A DNA stretch of 48,218 bases from Stentor coeruleus (GCA_001970955.1 MPUH01000524.1:1-48218); one strand, 5' to 3'. Positions 26,481 to 37,580 are shown, counted from the first letter of the stretch. Program-made: numbers and translations. The notes: generated by a model not told the origin, from the sequence alone.

Positions 26481-28885
26481 ATGTCTGTTGAGTACGATTT
26501 CTCAAGTGATGAAAGCATTTTACTAACAGAATCTATCGACGTAAAGCGAAAAATGCTATACAGATTCGAAGATGAAGGAATTTTAGTTTACGACACCAAC
26601 GCAAGGGTCTCAGATGAGCCTATCTTTCCAACTATAAAGCTCAAATCCACTACATCTCCAAAAAAGAAAAAAAGAAAATCCCAAGGCCTTAACTATGGTA
26701 CAACCTAAATAGATGCATATCAATATCAAAACATCTCACAATACAGTCCAAAAAAAACTTTCCAACAAGACTATACTTTAGTAGTACCAAGCGATACTTT
26801 AAGATTTTCTTCAAAATTCGAGTCAGGCAACTTAAAAAAAGCTATAAAACTTAATGATAACGAATATAGGCTTATATTAGAATATGATACAGAAACCCAA
26901 GGTTATACACAATGGTATTATTTCTCAGTTAAACCTTATAAAGCACCTCACAAAGTTAGATTTTACATAACAAATTTCATCAAATTCGAATCACTTTATA
27001 ATGATGGTATGAAACCTCTAACGTTTTCTATGAAAAAAATGCTCACTGGACATAAGATCTGGGAAAGGAAATGCACTCAAGTTTCTTATTATAAAAATCA
27101 ATACATGCGATCAAGTGAAAATAAATACTTTTATACACTGACTTTTACTTATACTTTTGACGNGTCTGGGAAAGGAAATGCACTCAAGTTTCTTATTATA
27201 AAAACCAATACATGCGATCAAGTGAAAATAAATACTTTTATACACTGACTTTTACTTATACTTTTGACGACCCAGAAGATACAATTTTTTTTGCGTATTC
27301 TTATCCATATACTTATACTGATTTATTGGAATATATTGAAATGTTACAAAAAAAACATTCTTCGATACTTAGAGTTAATAATCTTTGTATGACCCTTGCT
27401 GGTAATTTTTGTCATATTATTACAATAACAAGTAAGGTAGAAAGTTATGCAAATTGGGATGAAGAAGTTATTAAATTAGAAAAGTCAACTGCAGGAAGGA
27501 GGATTATGAGAATGAGAGAATCGAAGATTAATGAGGCTAATAAAAAAAAACACCAGGATAAAAAAGGGGTTTTTGTTACTGCAAGGGTTCATCCTGGCGA
27601 ATCTAATTCTTCGTTTATGGTTAAAGGGTTTATTGATTATTTAGTGTCTGATTGCAAAGATGCAAGCTTGTTGAGGAAAAAAAATATTTTCAAAATTATT
27701 CCAATGCTCAATCCTGATGGGGTTATTTATGGAAATTATAGATGCTCCTTGCTAGGTGTTGATTTAAATCGTCGTTGGAGAAAGCCTCATAGGCTAATGC
27801 ATCCAACAGTGTACTATAGTAAAAAAGCTCTTCAAATCCTCTCAGAAGAAAATGAAGTATTACTCTATTGCGATATGCATGGTCACTCAATAAAAAAAGA
27901 TGTTTTTATGTATGGTTGCTACAATAATGGCAAAGAAGTTCCTGACATCCAAAAAAACATCTTCATTCGACTTATCCCTTACATTCTCAGTCTCAAAAAC
28001 GACAGTTTCTCATTCAAAAACTCCAAATTCCGAATAGAAAAAGGCAAAATCTCAACAGCAAGAGTTGTTAACTTCACAGAATTCAATATTTTATCAAGTT
28101 TTACCTTAGAAGCTTCATTTTATGGATGCACAAATTCCCCTAAAGACCAAGACCATTTACTAACTTCTCAACTTGAAAAACTTGGTCGTGACCTATGCAA
28201 TTCTTTGCTTATTTTTACATCTCCTCGAGATTTAAGAAAAAGGCTTAATGAACTTACTTACAAATTATCAGGAAATACAACCCAACCAAAAAGCTGTACA
28301 CAAGAAAGGTTTGAAGAGAATTATATTGGGACAATTAATGATGCAATTCAAAATATTAATGGAGAAATGGTAGAAGGGTTAGATATTGAAGATTCAGATA
28401 GTGGAGGATCTGATTTAGAAGGATCAGATAATGATGATAAAAAAGTTTCTTTTAAGAAAAAAATCGAAAAAAGTGATACTGAAAAAAAAATCCGCTTGCA
28501 AAATACCGCAAAGTCTATATCTCCTATTGATATTCCTTCTGAAGCTATAACTCAAAGTACACCAAAACCTTTAAGGTTTTTTAGAGATGTAGCACCACTT
28601 AAAAAATATAGATTTAGAGATAATCGAAGCTCAAGTGCTATTAAAGATAGGACTAAAATAACAGATGAAAGGCTTAATGATTTAACTGAAGATGGGATAA
28701 AGTTTAAACCTACTCTACACCCGTCATCAATTATGTTTACTAGGGAAAGAATCCCTCAAGACTCAAGCCTTATAAACGCTATTAAAATCAGTAAAAAAAT
28801 AGTCAAAAAATCTCAGTTTTTCGATAAAAGGAACAAATTGCAAATTATTAATTCTATAAAAAATAAGCTTAATAACATTTTCTAA
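26481..28885 (+). CDS. Cytosolic carboxypeptidase (CCP/AGBL, M14D), tubulin deglutamylase-like
   Basis: The frame is broken twice for technical and splicing reasons. A 15-nt intron at 26698-26712 joins exon 1 (26481-26697) to exon 2. A duplicated 105-nt block around N 27163 must be collapsed. The joined coding length is then 2283 nt, encoding 760 residues. Residues 90-230 form the family's N-terminal beta-domain (FESGNLKKAIKL; WYYFSV; FYITNF; FAYSYPYTYTDLLEYIE). The M14 domain has HPGES with zinc ligands H330 and E333, NPDGV (370-374), DLNR (387-390), zinc ligand H426 in DMHGH, and catalytic Glu503 in FTLEASFYG. The C-terminal 220 residues are acidic, then basic. CCPs remove glutamates from tubulin tails, opposing TTLL ligases such as the one at 1485-3326. 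Confidence 0.93.
26698..26712 (+). other. 15-nt intron in the carboxypeptidase gene
   Basis: GTACAACCTAAATAG: GT...AG, 15 nt, A at position 10. Contains an in-frame TAA (26707-26709), and removal links the N-terminal extension to the conserved beta-domain. Confidence 0.9.
27058..27269. repeat. Duplicated contig-end overlap around N 27163, inside a gene
   Basis: Copies 27058-27162 and 27165-27269 (105 nt each) differ at one base. Only N and a G lie between. Both encode the same part of the carboxypeptidase N-domain. Keeping one copy restores an uninterrupted frame. Confidence 0.93.
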
Positions 28886-28949
28886 ACATAAAACCTACTA
28901 ATCCAAAAATCTCATCATCTCCCAAAATTAAAAAAATCCCCATTTCTAA

Positions 28950-29576
<627 letters not shown>

Positions 29577-29693
29577 TTTAGATAAGAGAATATTAATTAA
29601 GATGTTGGATTTTATTTGAGATGTGGGTTTTTATAGTTATTTTGATGAAGATTAGGGGAAATATGGTTTTTTTACAGTTTAAGTAAGAGTTAA

Positions 29694-30491
29694 TTAGTTT
29701 ATTCTTTGGGATATAGGAAGTTTGGAGATGTTAAGAAGATGGTTTAGATTGCGAAGATGCTCATTACGGACGTAGAGGGTGTTAGAGAGTTTTTCTACAA
29801 TAAAAGATTCTTTTTCTTCCATTTTCTTGATTTTTTCTTTGAGTCTGTCTGTATTTAAACGATCTTCTTCAACACTTAGGCTATATCTTTCCTTGATAAA
29901 CTTTCTATGCGAAGCTTGACTTAAATTTCTCATCTCTCTATTATGTCTACTTATTGCTCTAGTTATCTGAGCAAACTCATATTTCTGATCCAAATCAATT
30001 TTCCTATTGTTTTTTTTCTGTTTCTCCCAATTTGATTTTAAATCTTTTAACATATTCACACGACTTTTCTTTAACAAAAGATTCTCTTGAAAAACTCTAG
30101 ATTTTTTTTCTCTACTTTCACTACGAGATAAGTTAAAACTTTCCCTTCTACTTTCAATAAGCTGAGTTAAATTATGTTTACGTTGTCTTTTTTCTATTGC
30201 TTTAAGATTATTATGCTTTTGGATGTTAGATAAATGTAATGTGCGTTTATATGCAGATTTCATTTCTTTTGTAAGGATTTTATCGATTGTTGCAAGTTTA
30301 GTAATTCTATTTGATAAATTTTGATAGTCTTCTTTGACTCGAGACATTTCTAATGAGGAATTTAGTTTTGGGCTTTTTATGCTGGGTCTTAAGAGGAATT
30401 GTGTTGTAACTGGACGATTATTTGTAGGCTTGGGTGTCTGGCTTATTGTTGAAAGAGTTTGGTCCATAATACTCTGACTGTATTTTTGCAT
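29694..30491 (-). CDS. Basic coiled-coil protein, unknown family
   Basis: A 265-residue, strongly basic protein. The first 50 residues are Ser/Thr/Pro-rich and disordered (DQTLSTISQTPKPTNN). Residues 55-265 are helical with many Arg, Lys, Asn and Gln and a heptad tendency. They include SRRESFNLSRSESREKKSR, repeated R-x-N-R-x patterns and a terminal EEKESFIVEKLSN coiled segment. It has no membrane segment or zinc site. The composition suits a filament- or microtubule-associated protein of cortex or cilium (inference only). The region upstream on its strand (30492-30700 of the plus strand) is G/T-rich, so its leader is A/C-rich as for other genes here. Confidence 0.6.
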   Translation of the reverse strand: MQKYSQSIMDQTLSTISQTPKPTNNRPVTTQFLLRPSIKSPKLNSSLEMSRVKEDYQNLSNRITKLATIDKILTKEMKSAYKRTLHLSNIQKHNNLKAIEKRQRKHNLTQLIESRRESFNLSRSESREKKSRVFQENLLLKKSRVNMLKDLKSNWEKQKKNNRKIDLDQKYEFAQITRAISRHNREMRNLSQASHRKFIKERYSLSVEEDRLNTDRLKEKIKKMEEKESFIVEKLSNTLYVRNEHLRNLNHLLNISKLPISQRIN

Positions 30492-31221
30492 ATTATAGAG
30501 ATGTAAGAATTTGAGATAATTAAGAGGCTAGGATTTGTTGATAAAAGATAGAAGATGTTTAGGTTAGAGGAAATTTGCTGCTGTTTTAGATGATAGATGA
30601 ATGGTTAAGGAGAAATTGGGTTGGGTCATTTATGAAAGGCAGTTAAAGGGAGATTAAAGATATGTTTTTTTTTTATTTTAGATGTTATGAGGAAATTGTA
30701 TAAGTTATATAGGTAATGGTGATTGGTATTAAGTGTATGAATTAGGAAATTGGTTTTTAGATAAAAAAATAGAATTATAGGATGCTATTTTTTATATAAC
30801 AATTTAAAAGATTAGATCCTTTTAGATAAAAAAATAGAATTATAGGATGCTATTTTTTATATAACAATTTAAAAGATTAGATCCTATTATAAAAATATTA
30901 TACCAAATATTGGTTTAGCTAATAAAACTAACACTTATTTATAAGACTAGTTTTTCAATTTATAGACGAGTTACTTCAAAAAATATCATATTTATCATTT
31001 GCGAGTTGTAATATAAATTGTAATATCTAAATATAATATTATCTTAAATCTCCCTTATTAAACTATCAATTTCAGTAGTCATGTTATCCAAAATACAAAT
31101 CCAGTATCATTATTCTTAAAACTTATCATTATCCTAAAACTATATTTCTTATTTTCAAAACCTATATATTTTCCCATAAACTTAGCATATAAAAATTCAT
31201 CTAATTGCGAATGAAACTTAT
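30492..31221. other. Intergenic region, no gene seen
   Basis: Contains the 65-bp perfect tandem duplication at 30755-30884. The left part is G/T-rich (leader of the minus-strand gene before it) and the right part A/C/T-rich (trailer of the minus-strand Dpy-30-like gene). Confidence 0.5.
30755..30884. repeat. Perfect 65-bp tandem duplication
   Basis: Positions 30755-30819 and 30820-30884 are two head-to-tail copies of the same 65 bases without an N between them. The arrangement equals the N-containing duplications elsewhere except for the missing N, so it may be the same assembly effect or a genuine recent duplication. Confidence 0.85.
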
Positions 31222-31599
31222 TTAAAGTCTTTTTTCAACATCAGAAATCGCAAGTTTAGCATCTCTCACCATAGATTTGTTCTTATATACTGGATTTTCT
31301 ATATAAGGGATGCGAGGGTTATTTCTCATAAGGTACTGAGCTAGCCAACGAAGAGGATTAAACCTAGATCTTATCCTTATATCTCGCTTATCACCTTCAT
31401 TCTTACACAGTTCGATTTCTTTAGCTAAAGCTTCTAACCCAGGTAGTAGCACAGGGTAGATTTCTTCTAATAAATACTCATCCATGTCTTGTCCATTCCA
31501 TGCTACTTCTTTTTTATCTCTTTCTAAAAACAAAGCTCTATAAAACATATAGTCTAGCTTCTGTTTGATTCTTTTGTCATCTTCTTCAGCGCTGTTCAT
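31222..31599 (-). CDS. Dpy-30 / RIIa-type docking domain protein
   Basis: A 125-residue protein, starting at ATG 31597-31599 because the frame further upstream has no ATG. YPVLLPGLEALAKEIE (48-63) and FNPLRWLAQYLMRNNPR (80-96) form the two helices of a Dpy-30/RIIalpha-like dimerisation and docking fold. The conserved elements are VLL.GL.ALA.E, the N/D-P-h-x-h-L-A-x-Y-L signature and a following N-P. Such small proteins dock on amphipathic helices of ciliary radial-spoke or dynein-regulatory proteins, or, for DPY30 itself, on histone methyltransferase complexes. An acidic N-terminal 50 residues and the arrangement LLEEIYPVLLPGLEAL are typical of axonemal family members, so a ciliary role is more likely (inference). 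Confidence 0.75.
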   Translation of the reverse strand: MNSAEEDDKRIKQKLDYMFYRALFLERDKKEVAWNGQDMDEYLLEEIYPVLLPGLEALAKEIELCKNEGDKRDIRIRSRFNPLRWLAQYLMRNNPRIPYIENPVYKNKSMVRDAKLAISDVEKRL

Positions 31600-31842
31600 C
31601 GTAACTGTAATATTATATAACAAATTAAATAAAACTAGTAAGGTTTTTATTATTTAAAGTGATTCTGCATGATTAGAAATTATTAAATTTAAATACACAG
31701 AGAAATAAAAACTTTTTGTCTTATAATTTTTGTTATATTTTGTTATTTTTACTATTTATTTACATATATTTATAAAGCTTATAAGCTATTATAGCAATAT
31801 TTATATACTTAAATATATTGATTATAATGGATTATATAAATA

Positions 31843-32076
31843 ATGGGAGCATGCGTTGGAGCTAAAAGAAAGAAAATTGAAGTAATTCCAGATAGGCACA
31901 AAAACTCAATATCTTCAACAAAAAATGATCAAGAATCAGAAAGGAAAACTTCAAGATATTTAGTTTGCAAACAAGGAGTTGAACCATTATCTTTAAAAAT
32001 AGAAAATGAACCAGTTCTTATGGACCCAAAAGAAAATCCTATGTATCAGGCCCATAAAAGAAAATTAAGTGTGTAA
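31843..32076 (+). CDS. MG(x)C mini-protein 1 (predicted dual-acylated)
   Basis: A 77-residue, basic, Ser-rich protein with no known domain. It begins MGACVGAKRKK, a good N-myristoylation context (Gly2) with Cys4 for palmitoylation and a following basic patch that would help bind acidic membranes. The C-terminus has PVLMDPKENPMYQAHKRKL. The motif LM(D/N)PKEN..Y..H recurs in mini-protein 3 (33713-33949), so the two are paralogues. It stands in tandem with two more MGxC genes on the same strand at about 0.6-0.8 kb spacing. Membrane-tethered signalling adaptor or ligand-like role is only a guess. Confidence 0.6.
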   Translation: MGACVGAKRKKIEVIPDRHKNSISSTKNDQESERKTSRYLVCKQGVEPLSLKIENEPVLMDPKENPMYQAHKRKLSV

Positions 32077-32642
32077 AAATAATTTATTGTTTACCACATT
32101 TAAGTTTTAGATAAACTTTATTTTACTTTTGAAATTATTATATGATATAGGAATAATTTTAAATCAATATTTAAGAACTGATGATTTTATATTATTTAAT
32201 CAGATAATACAAATAAATTAGAGGAATTATAATTATTAAAGAGTTTGAAGTCTAGATGAGTTAAAAGTGTTATAAAATATATAAAACTATCCTCAGTTTG
32301 TAGATTTATTGAGTTATTTTATGAAGCACTCAAAGATAAGGACGACGTTTACTGTTTGGTTGAGCCAGGTTAATAATAGCCTATTATTTTATTGATCAAA
32401 ACTTGAATTTGATAATTCTTATAGATTCATAAGGCTCTCAAGGAATCAACAAGGCTTAAGAAAATACTATAATTTTTGAGCTCTGGGCTAGCTTCTTTGA
32501 ACCAAAAAAAATATATAACTCTATGCTTTCTATTATATTCTTTGATCTAATATAAATACATTACAATCTTAATTCAGTTTTAAAATTTTATTAAATAAGT
32601 TTATCATAATTATATTATTTATACTTATATAGCAAATTTATA
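32077..32642. other. Intergenic region with coding-like debris
   Basis: On the minus strand around 32300-32520, short open pieces such as SPELKNYSIFLSLVDSLRAL are followed by frequent stops. This could be remains of a decayed gene. No intact gene or RNA recognised. Confidence 0.3.
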
Positions 32643-32967
32643 ATGGGTATCTGCTTTAGTCAACCGAATAAAGGGTTATTGGAAATTGAAAACTTTACTC
32701 ATTCAAGGGTAATTTCTTCAAGTAACATTGATATGTCCCCGAGATGGAGATTTGAAAGACAGCTTATGGCATATAAACCTTTAAAAATTACTCAAGATAT
32801 AGAAACAGCAAGGAAAAAATCATTAAATATTTATGNATAAACCTTTAAAAATTACTCAAGATATAGAAACAGCAAGGAAAAAATCATTAAATATTTATGA
32901 TATTGAATCTTTAATTGGAGGGCATGAAAACCATTTAGTATCGCTGGAGATTCAGGCATTAAACTAG
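32643..32967 (+). CDS. MG(x)C mini-protein 2 (predicted dual-acylated), broken by an assembly join
   Basis: The frame begins MGICFSQPNKG, with Gly2 for myristoylation and Cys4 for palmitoylation. As written it runs into N 32836. The 63 nt before N (32773-32835) are repeated exactly after it (32837-32899). Dropping one copy gives a continuous 86-residue protein ending LVSLEIQALN with TAG at 32965-32967. The body includes SRVISSSNIDMSPRWRFERQ and a basic KPLKITQDIETARKKSLNIY part. It shares the acylated start and genomic position with its neighbours but lacks the PKEN motif, so it is a more distant member, or is linked only by its N-terminus. Confidence 0.55.
32773..32899. repeat. Duplicated contig-end overlap around N 32836, inside a gene
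   Basis: Two identical 63-nt copies (32773-32835 and 32837-32899) separated by one N. Collapsing them restores the frame of mini-protein 2. Confidence 0.93.
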
Positions 32968-33712
32968 ATGAGTTATATTTTATATAAAGAGATAAGATAA
33001 ATTATATGATTATTACTTTCTTCAAAAATTTAATCACAGAATTCTATTTATATATTTTTATTTTCCAATCATATTGAGTACTTGAGTTATTGATCATGAA
33101 CTTAATTCTATAATCTTCCTATGCTTAAAAAATTTATTTTATTCTCAGATTTAAATAATAATACAATTATTGTAGTCATATAATTCCAACTAACAAAATG
33201 AAATATTTTAATATACTTACCTTAAAAGTATATAATATCAGTTAGCCCTAGTTTCAGATACTTTTATTTTTAGTATCCACACTATAGGCTATCAAGAAAA
33301 AAAGCCACCAAAACGCACAATTTTAATTACTTATAGACAGAATCTCTGCTATACAATAAAAAAAATTATCATAATTATACAAAAAAAAGTAATATACTAC
33401 CCCTAAATACAATGCATTATCTTATTAGCAGTCTAAAGAACTATAAAAATCTAAGCAAAATGTGTTTTAGCATCAAAAAATTATTCTGTTTTTTAAATTA
33501 TAACATGAATAAAGCTGAAAATATGTGTTTAAATATACTGCATAAAGCTAAACTGAAAATAATAAGTGTTTTATGTCATTTTTTTAAATATATTAAAACA
33601 TTTAGTATTAAAGTAAACTCTTAGGATCGATTGTTTATATAAATATGATACAAAATTTATGTAAATATTATAGGTAAATATGGTAACAAAATGCATCAAA
33701 ATAAATTTCATA
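32968..33712. other. Intergenic region, no supported gene
   Basis: AT-rich. An ATG-initiated 70-codon frame at 33412-33624 has a random AT-driven composition (Lys/Asn/Leu/Phe) and was not accepted. Confidence 0.4.
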
Positions 33713-33949
33713 ATGGGCGGATGCTTTAGTAAGAATAAGCCTTCTTTCTATACTATTCAAAGAACTCAATCAATGGCCATCATCAATTTAGAATCATTGC
33801 AGGATGTTAAGACTTTTTATAATGATAATCCTTGCCAGAAAGGTAAACCTCAAATTCTAACTTGTATTGTCATAAGGATGCCTAAATTAATGAATCCTAA
33901 AGAAAATCAACTCTATATATCCCATGCTAATAGAATAAAATTAAACTAA
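33713..33949 (+). CDS. MG(x)C mini-protein 3 (predicted dual-acylated)
   Basis: Start chosen at ATG 33713 rather than the upstream in-frame ATG at 33680. It gives MGGCFSKNKPSFY, with the same Gly2/Cys4 acylation layout and basic follow-up as its neighbours. The result is 78 residues, close to mini-protein 1 (77). The C-terminal PKLMNPKENQLYISHANRIK matches LMDPKENPMYQAHKRKL of mini-protein 1 at spaced identical positions (LM, PKEN, Y, H, K/R). The middle is Ser/Thr/Asn-rich. Nothing identifies a known family. Confidence 0.6.
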   Translation: MGGCFSKNKPSFYTIQRTQSMAIINLESLQDVKTFYNDNPCQKGKPQILTCIVIRMPKLMNPKENQLYISHANRIKLN

Positions 33950-35483
33950 TTTTATCTTAGGCTTAAAATAATTAAAACTTTTATTATCTATATAAATCAA
34001 TCAAATATTAGAAAAAATTATAGATATTATGCATTAATGGATTAGTCTCTGATCAAAGGAATTTGGTCTTGATTTTGAACCTTTTTTTCTCATCAGAAAT
34101 AGAATATTATATAGCTTCTTAATACACAATCGTTGTATTAAAGTTGATAAATGGTTGGGTTTACCAAAAATGTCACTATCTAAATATGATATAGGGAAAT
34201 GGGTTTATAATAATTCTAGAATTGAAGCATATACGCTTTAAAAGTCTAATATTTAATTGAATTATCTTGTTTAATATGCTTAAATCTATTCATTGTGGAT
34301 AGTTTTTGATGATGCATTTGAGAAAAATAGTTTTAGGACTATAAATACAAAGGTCATGGAATAGAATATAAATACTTAGATTTATCCTTTTGCATAATAA
34401 AAAAATTGATAAGCTTAGCTTATATTAATGTTTTGTGTATTATAATTTTACTTTTTTTTCTAATATATGTGTGCTCCTTAGAAAATTCAGCAGGCTCTTC
34501 GTTCTAATAATTAAGAAAATCATCAATAGTAAATTTTTATTTTATATTCCTGTCAGAATAGCATCTGGCTTAGTTGCCAAATAGTATTCTAGAATAGAAT
34601 TGAGTTTATTTCCATTTCTGTTAAAAAAATATTTTACCCTTTAAATGGAAAATAAATCCCATAAGGTCGTAGAATTTTAAAAAGCCAACTTCAAATGCTT
34701 GAAAGCATTTTTTTGATATTAAAATCTTCAATAATTATTTGATTTGTTGTAAAATAATTTAACTCAGTATCATTAGAAATAATTATTAATCCTATCTTTT
34801 GAAATAAGAAAGTTTTTCATCATATTTTTGATAGTGATAAATAAATCCAACTTATAATTATGTTATTTGGCTACTATAAATGTATTAAACTTTTGTTTAA
34901 TGCCACTAAATACAATAAGCCTTTTAAGAAGTTTACTCACTTAGTTAAAAAATTTTTAGATAATATATTAGCATTCTATATGTTAAATTTTCTTTTCACT
35001 ATATCTCAATTGCTATCTTAGATATGAAAAGAAGAATAAAAATATTAAAATTATTAGGATTTTATTGAATATCAATTGCCATCTCTCTTAATTCTTAGCC
35101 TCTATTTTTGAATCTAAAGACTATTACCAAAAATCATAGACAAGTATTCTACATGAGATCTAGTTTTTACTAATAAAAAATCATAATCAAGCTAAAAGTA
35201 CTTGATTTCATAGAATTCACATAGTTGAAATAAAAAATAGAGAAAATTTGACATATACATAATTAAAAGAGTATAAATTTAACATTAATCAATCTGAGCT
35301 AATAATTATCATATTTCTTATATAGACTGAATAAACTTTTAATTGATTAATAGTTTTAGCTCTCAATCAATACTTTTAGCACAAAATCACATCCATTTAA
35401 CTTATAATAAAAGTGGATAATAATATATAAAACTCAGCAAGCTTGTGTTTTTATTTAAATAATTAAAACATAAATTATTAATA
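33950..35483. other. 1.5-kb gene-poor region with coding-like debris
   Basis: The largest gap in the window. A plus-strand frame of about 62 codons without an ATG (about 34056-34241, containing KVDKWLGLPKMSLSKYDIGK) and an ATG-initiated 53-codon frame near 34861-35022 are the most protein-like parts. Neither has a recognisable family. The sequence is otherwise AT-rich with many stops. Read as decayed sequence, not as a mobile element: no terminal repeats, transposase or integrase remains were seen. Confidence 0.35.
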
Positions 35484-36992
35484 ATGGATCATCGTATGTC
35501 AAACTATGGATATAGAATTATAGGATCTCCTAGTCCTCTTTCTCAAACAAATCATTCATTTTCTGTTCAAGCTCAGAAAACTCCAAACAGATTAGTTCTT
35601 GCGAAAATAGACGAGAAAATATCAAACCTTAATGAAAAAATGTTAACAAAAAGGCATCATAAAGAAGCTGAAATTATTGAAGGGTTGTTTTCAATTGTTG
35701 ATAGCCTTGCAACAGAGAGAAGACATATTAAAAAAAAGTCAATAACTCCTCCTCCAGAATTTCCAACTACTAACAATAATAATCGTAATGAAATAGCAAC
35801 AATATTAAGTTCATTTCAGAAACAACAAGACATGATGCTCCAGATAATGCTAAAATTAAACCAAAAAGTGGAAAAAACGAAAAAAATCAAGAAAAGAAAA
35901 AATCAAGAAACTAGTAGAATAATCAGTACATATAACAAAATCAAGAAAGACCCACAGAGTTTCCAGAAAGTTATGGACGAGTTAAATATCCAAGAAGATG
36001 ATACTAGCGATATAAAGAATTATATAAAATTAGACCATGCTATAGATTTTCAAGGAAATCTACCAAAAAAACACCCTAAACTCATAAAAAGAAAAGGTAA
36101 ATCAAGATTCAGAATTGTTGGACTAGTAGTTTTGTTTCCTATATTAATGATAAGTAAAATGATTGAGAAAAAAGCGAAATTCTACAAGGAAATTGTCTCA
36201 TATATGGATGAAAACATCGAAAATTACATAGAAATAGCTACAGAATTAGTTATGAAAGGTATAAAAACTGTAATAAAATCTACCATCAATGATCCTGAAC
36301 TAGATTTGATACTTTCAAATAAAGACCTTGATGTAAAAACTCAGCAAATCAACTCAAAGGTTATAAAACTCCAAGTTAGAGTTACAGGAATTATCGAGGG
36401 TCTTGAAAGCATAACTAATGATGCCTATATACAAAAACCTTTTAAAGCATTTTTAATTCGTTATACATCAAACCAATCTTGTATTCCAATGAGATTCTTA
36501 ACCCCATTCGAAAAATCCCGCTTAGATTTTGATACTTTTGGTGGACTTATCGATCAAAATGAGGACAAAAAACGTATGCTTCTGTGCTTTTTTTTTATAA
36601 CTAGAATTGTCATAGGGAATATTTTATTAAAACCATCAGAAATTGGTATACCGATAATCAAAGGAAGTAAAACAATATCGTGATTTTTATATAGGAATTT
36701 TAAAATGATTGGAAGTATACTTCAAATTTGCATACTGCTTAATTTTATTAAAGTCAGTAGAAGAAATAATGAATTTAATGTTGAAGAAGAGGAACTGATT
36801 AATAGAAAACGTGGAGTTAAATATAGTCAAGTAATTGTTATGAAGATAAATGAAGATAATGTATTAGAGAAATTGTTTTTTGTTTCAGAATATGAGGCTA
36901 GTTATGGCTATATAAGTCCGTATATTGAATTTGTGAAGAGGAAAATGTATAATTGGGCTGGGAATTTATTGAGATTGTGCCAAAAAAATTAA
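35484..36992 (+). CDS. Hypothetical basic protein, two exons
   Basis: A 15-nt intron (36680-36694) joins exon 1 (35484-36679) and exon 2 (36695-36992) into a 497-residue protein. The family is unknown. Residues 30-170 contain helical and coiled segments with a basic cluster (KTKKIKKRKNQ). Residues 215-235 (FRIVGLVVLFPILMISKMI) form one clear hydrophobic segment, possibly membrane-spanning. A second hydrophobic part spans the exon junction (LCFFFITRIVIGNILL; ILQICILLNFI). The C-terminus ends YNWAGNLLRLCQKN. It is thus possibly a membrane-associated cytoskeletal protein. The apparent TGA stop at 36682-36684 lies inside the intron and is not evidence for TGA = Trp. Confidence 0.65.
36680..36694 (+). 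other. 15-nt intron with internal TGA
   Basis: GTGATTTTTATATAG: GT...AG, 15 nt, A at position 10. Removal fuses two adjacent in-frame segments. Important because a quick reading would suggest a TGA readthrough. Confidence 0.85.
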
Positions 36993-37580
36993 GGTTGAGA
37001 TACTATGGAATAATAAATTTTAAGATAAATAATGATTTTGGTAATTAAAGGAGTAGTTTTTACTTGATTGATTAGATTAGCATTTTATTCATTATTTTGT
37101 TTTTAATTTTTGTTAAGCAGATAATAAATGAGTTTGTGTTTATTTAATATATGCTGGAAATATATATTTTTTTTGTATAATAAGATTAAAGATTTTGGGT
37201 TATAACACCAACTTATAAATAAAATTTAAATAAGTATTAAAATGAAAAATCCTTTTATAAAACTAAAACTTAAATATAAAACATGATAGATTTTTATATA
37301 AACTAAGTATTCCAACAAAAAATCTACTATAAATCCATTCATTAAACATATAAAAAAACTACAAGCCTATTCTACCCTCCCAACAAACTACCAAATTCGA
37401 AAAATCCCTCCAACAAACCCACAAGTTTCCACAAAATCCTACAATCCCAACCCACTATCAAAATCCCTTATCCAAAATGTATCCCATCACTCACAACACA
37501 AAATCAAACCTAAAAAAATTTTCCCAAAAACTCCCTTAAAAACCCATCTTCCAGCCTAAATAAATTTTTAATTATATAAA
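36993..37580. other. Intergenic region, no gene seen
   Basis: The first 200 bases are T/G-rich. The last 240, from about 37340, are strikingly A/C-rich and G-poor on the plus strand (CCCTCCAACAAACCCACAAG), directly before the Rab32-like start. Confidence 0.55.

Noticed and set aside
33412-33624. ATG-initiated 70-codon plus-strand frame between mini-proteins 2 and 3
   Set aside because: Composition is what random AT-rich DNA gives (Lys, Asn, Phe, Leu, Ile), no motif, and it lacks the MGxC start of its neighbours. Could be tested with RNA-seq.
33950-35483. Mobile element in the largest gap
   Set aside because: No terminal inverted or direct repeats, no transposase, reverse transcriptase or integrase motifs in any frame I could read.
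36680-36694. TGA decoded as tryptophan (Blepharisma-like code)
   Set aside because: The TGA is part of a consensus 15-nt intron, conserved Trp codons are TGG, and another gene ends in TGA.
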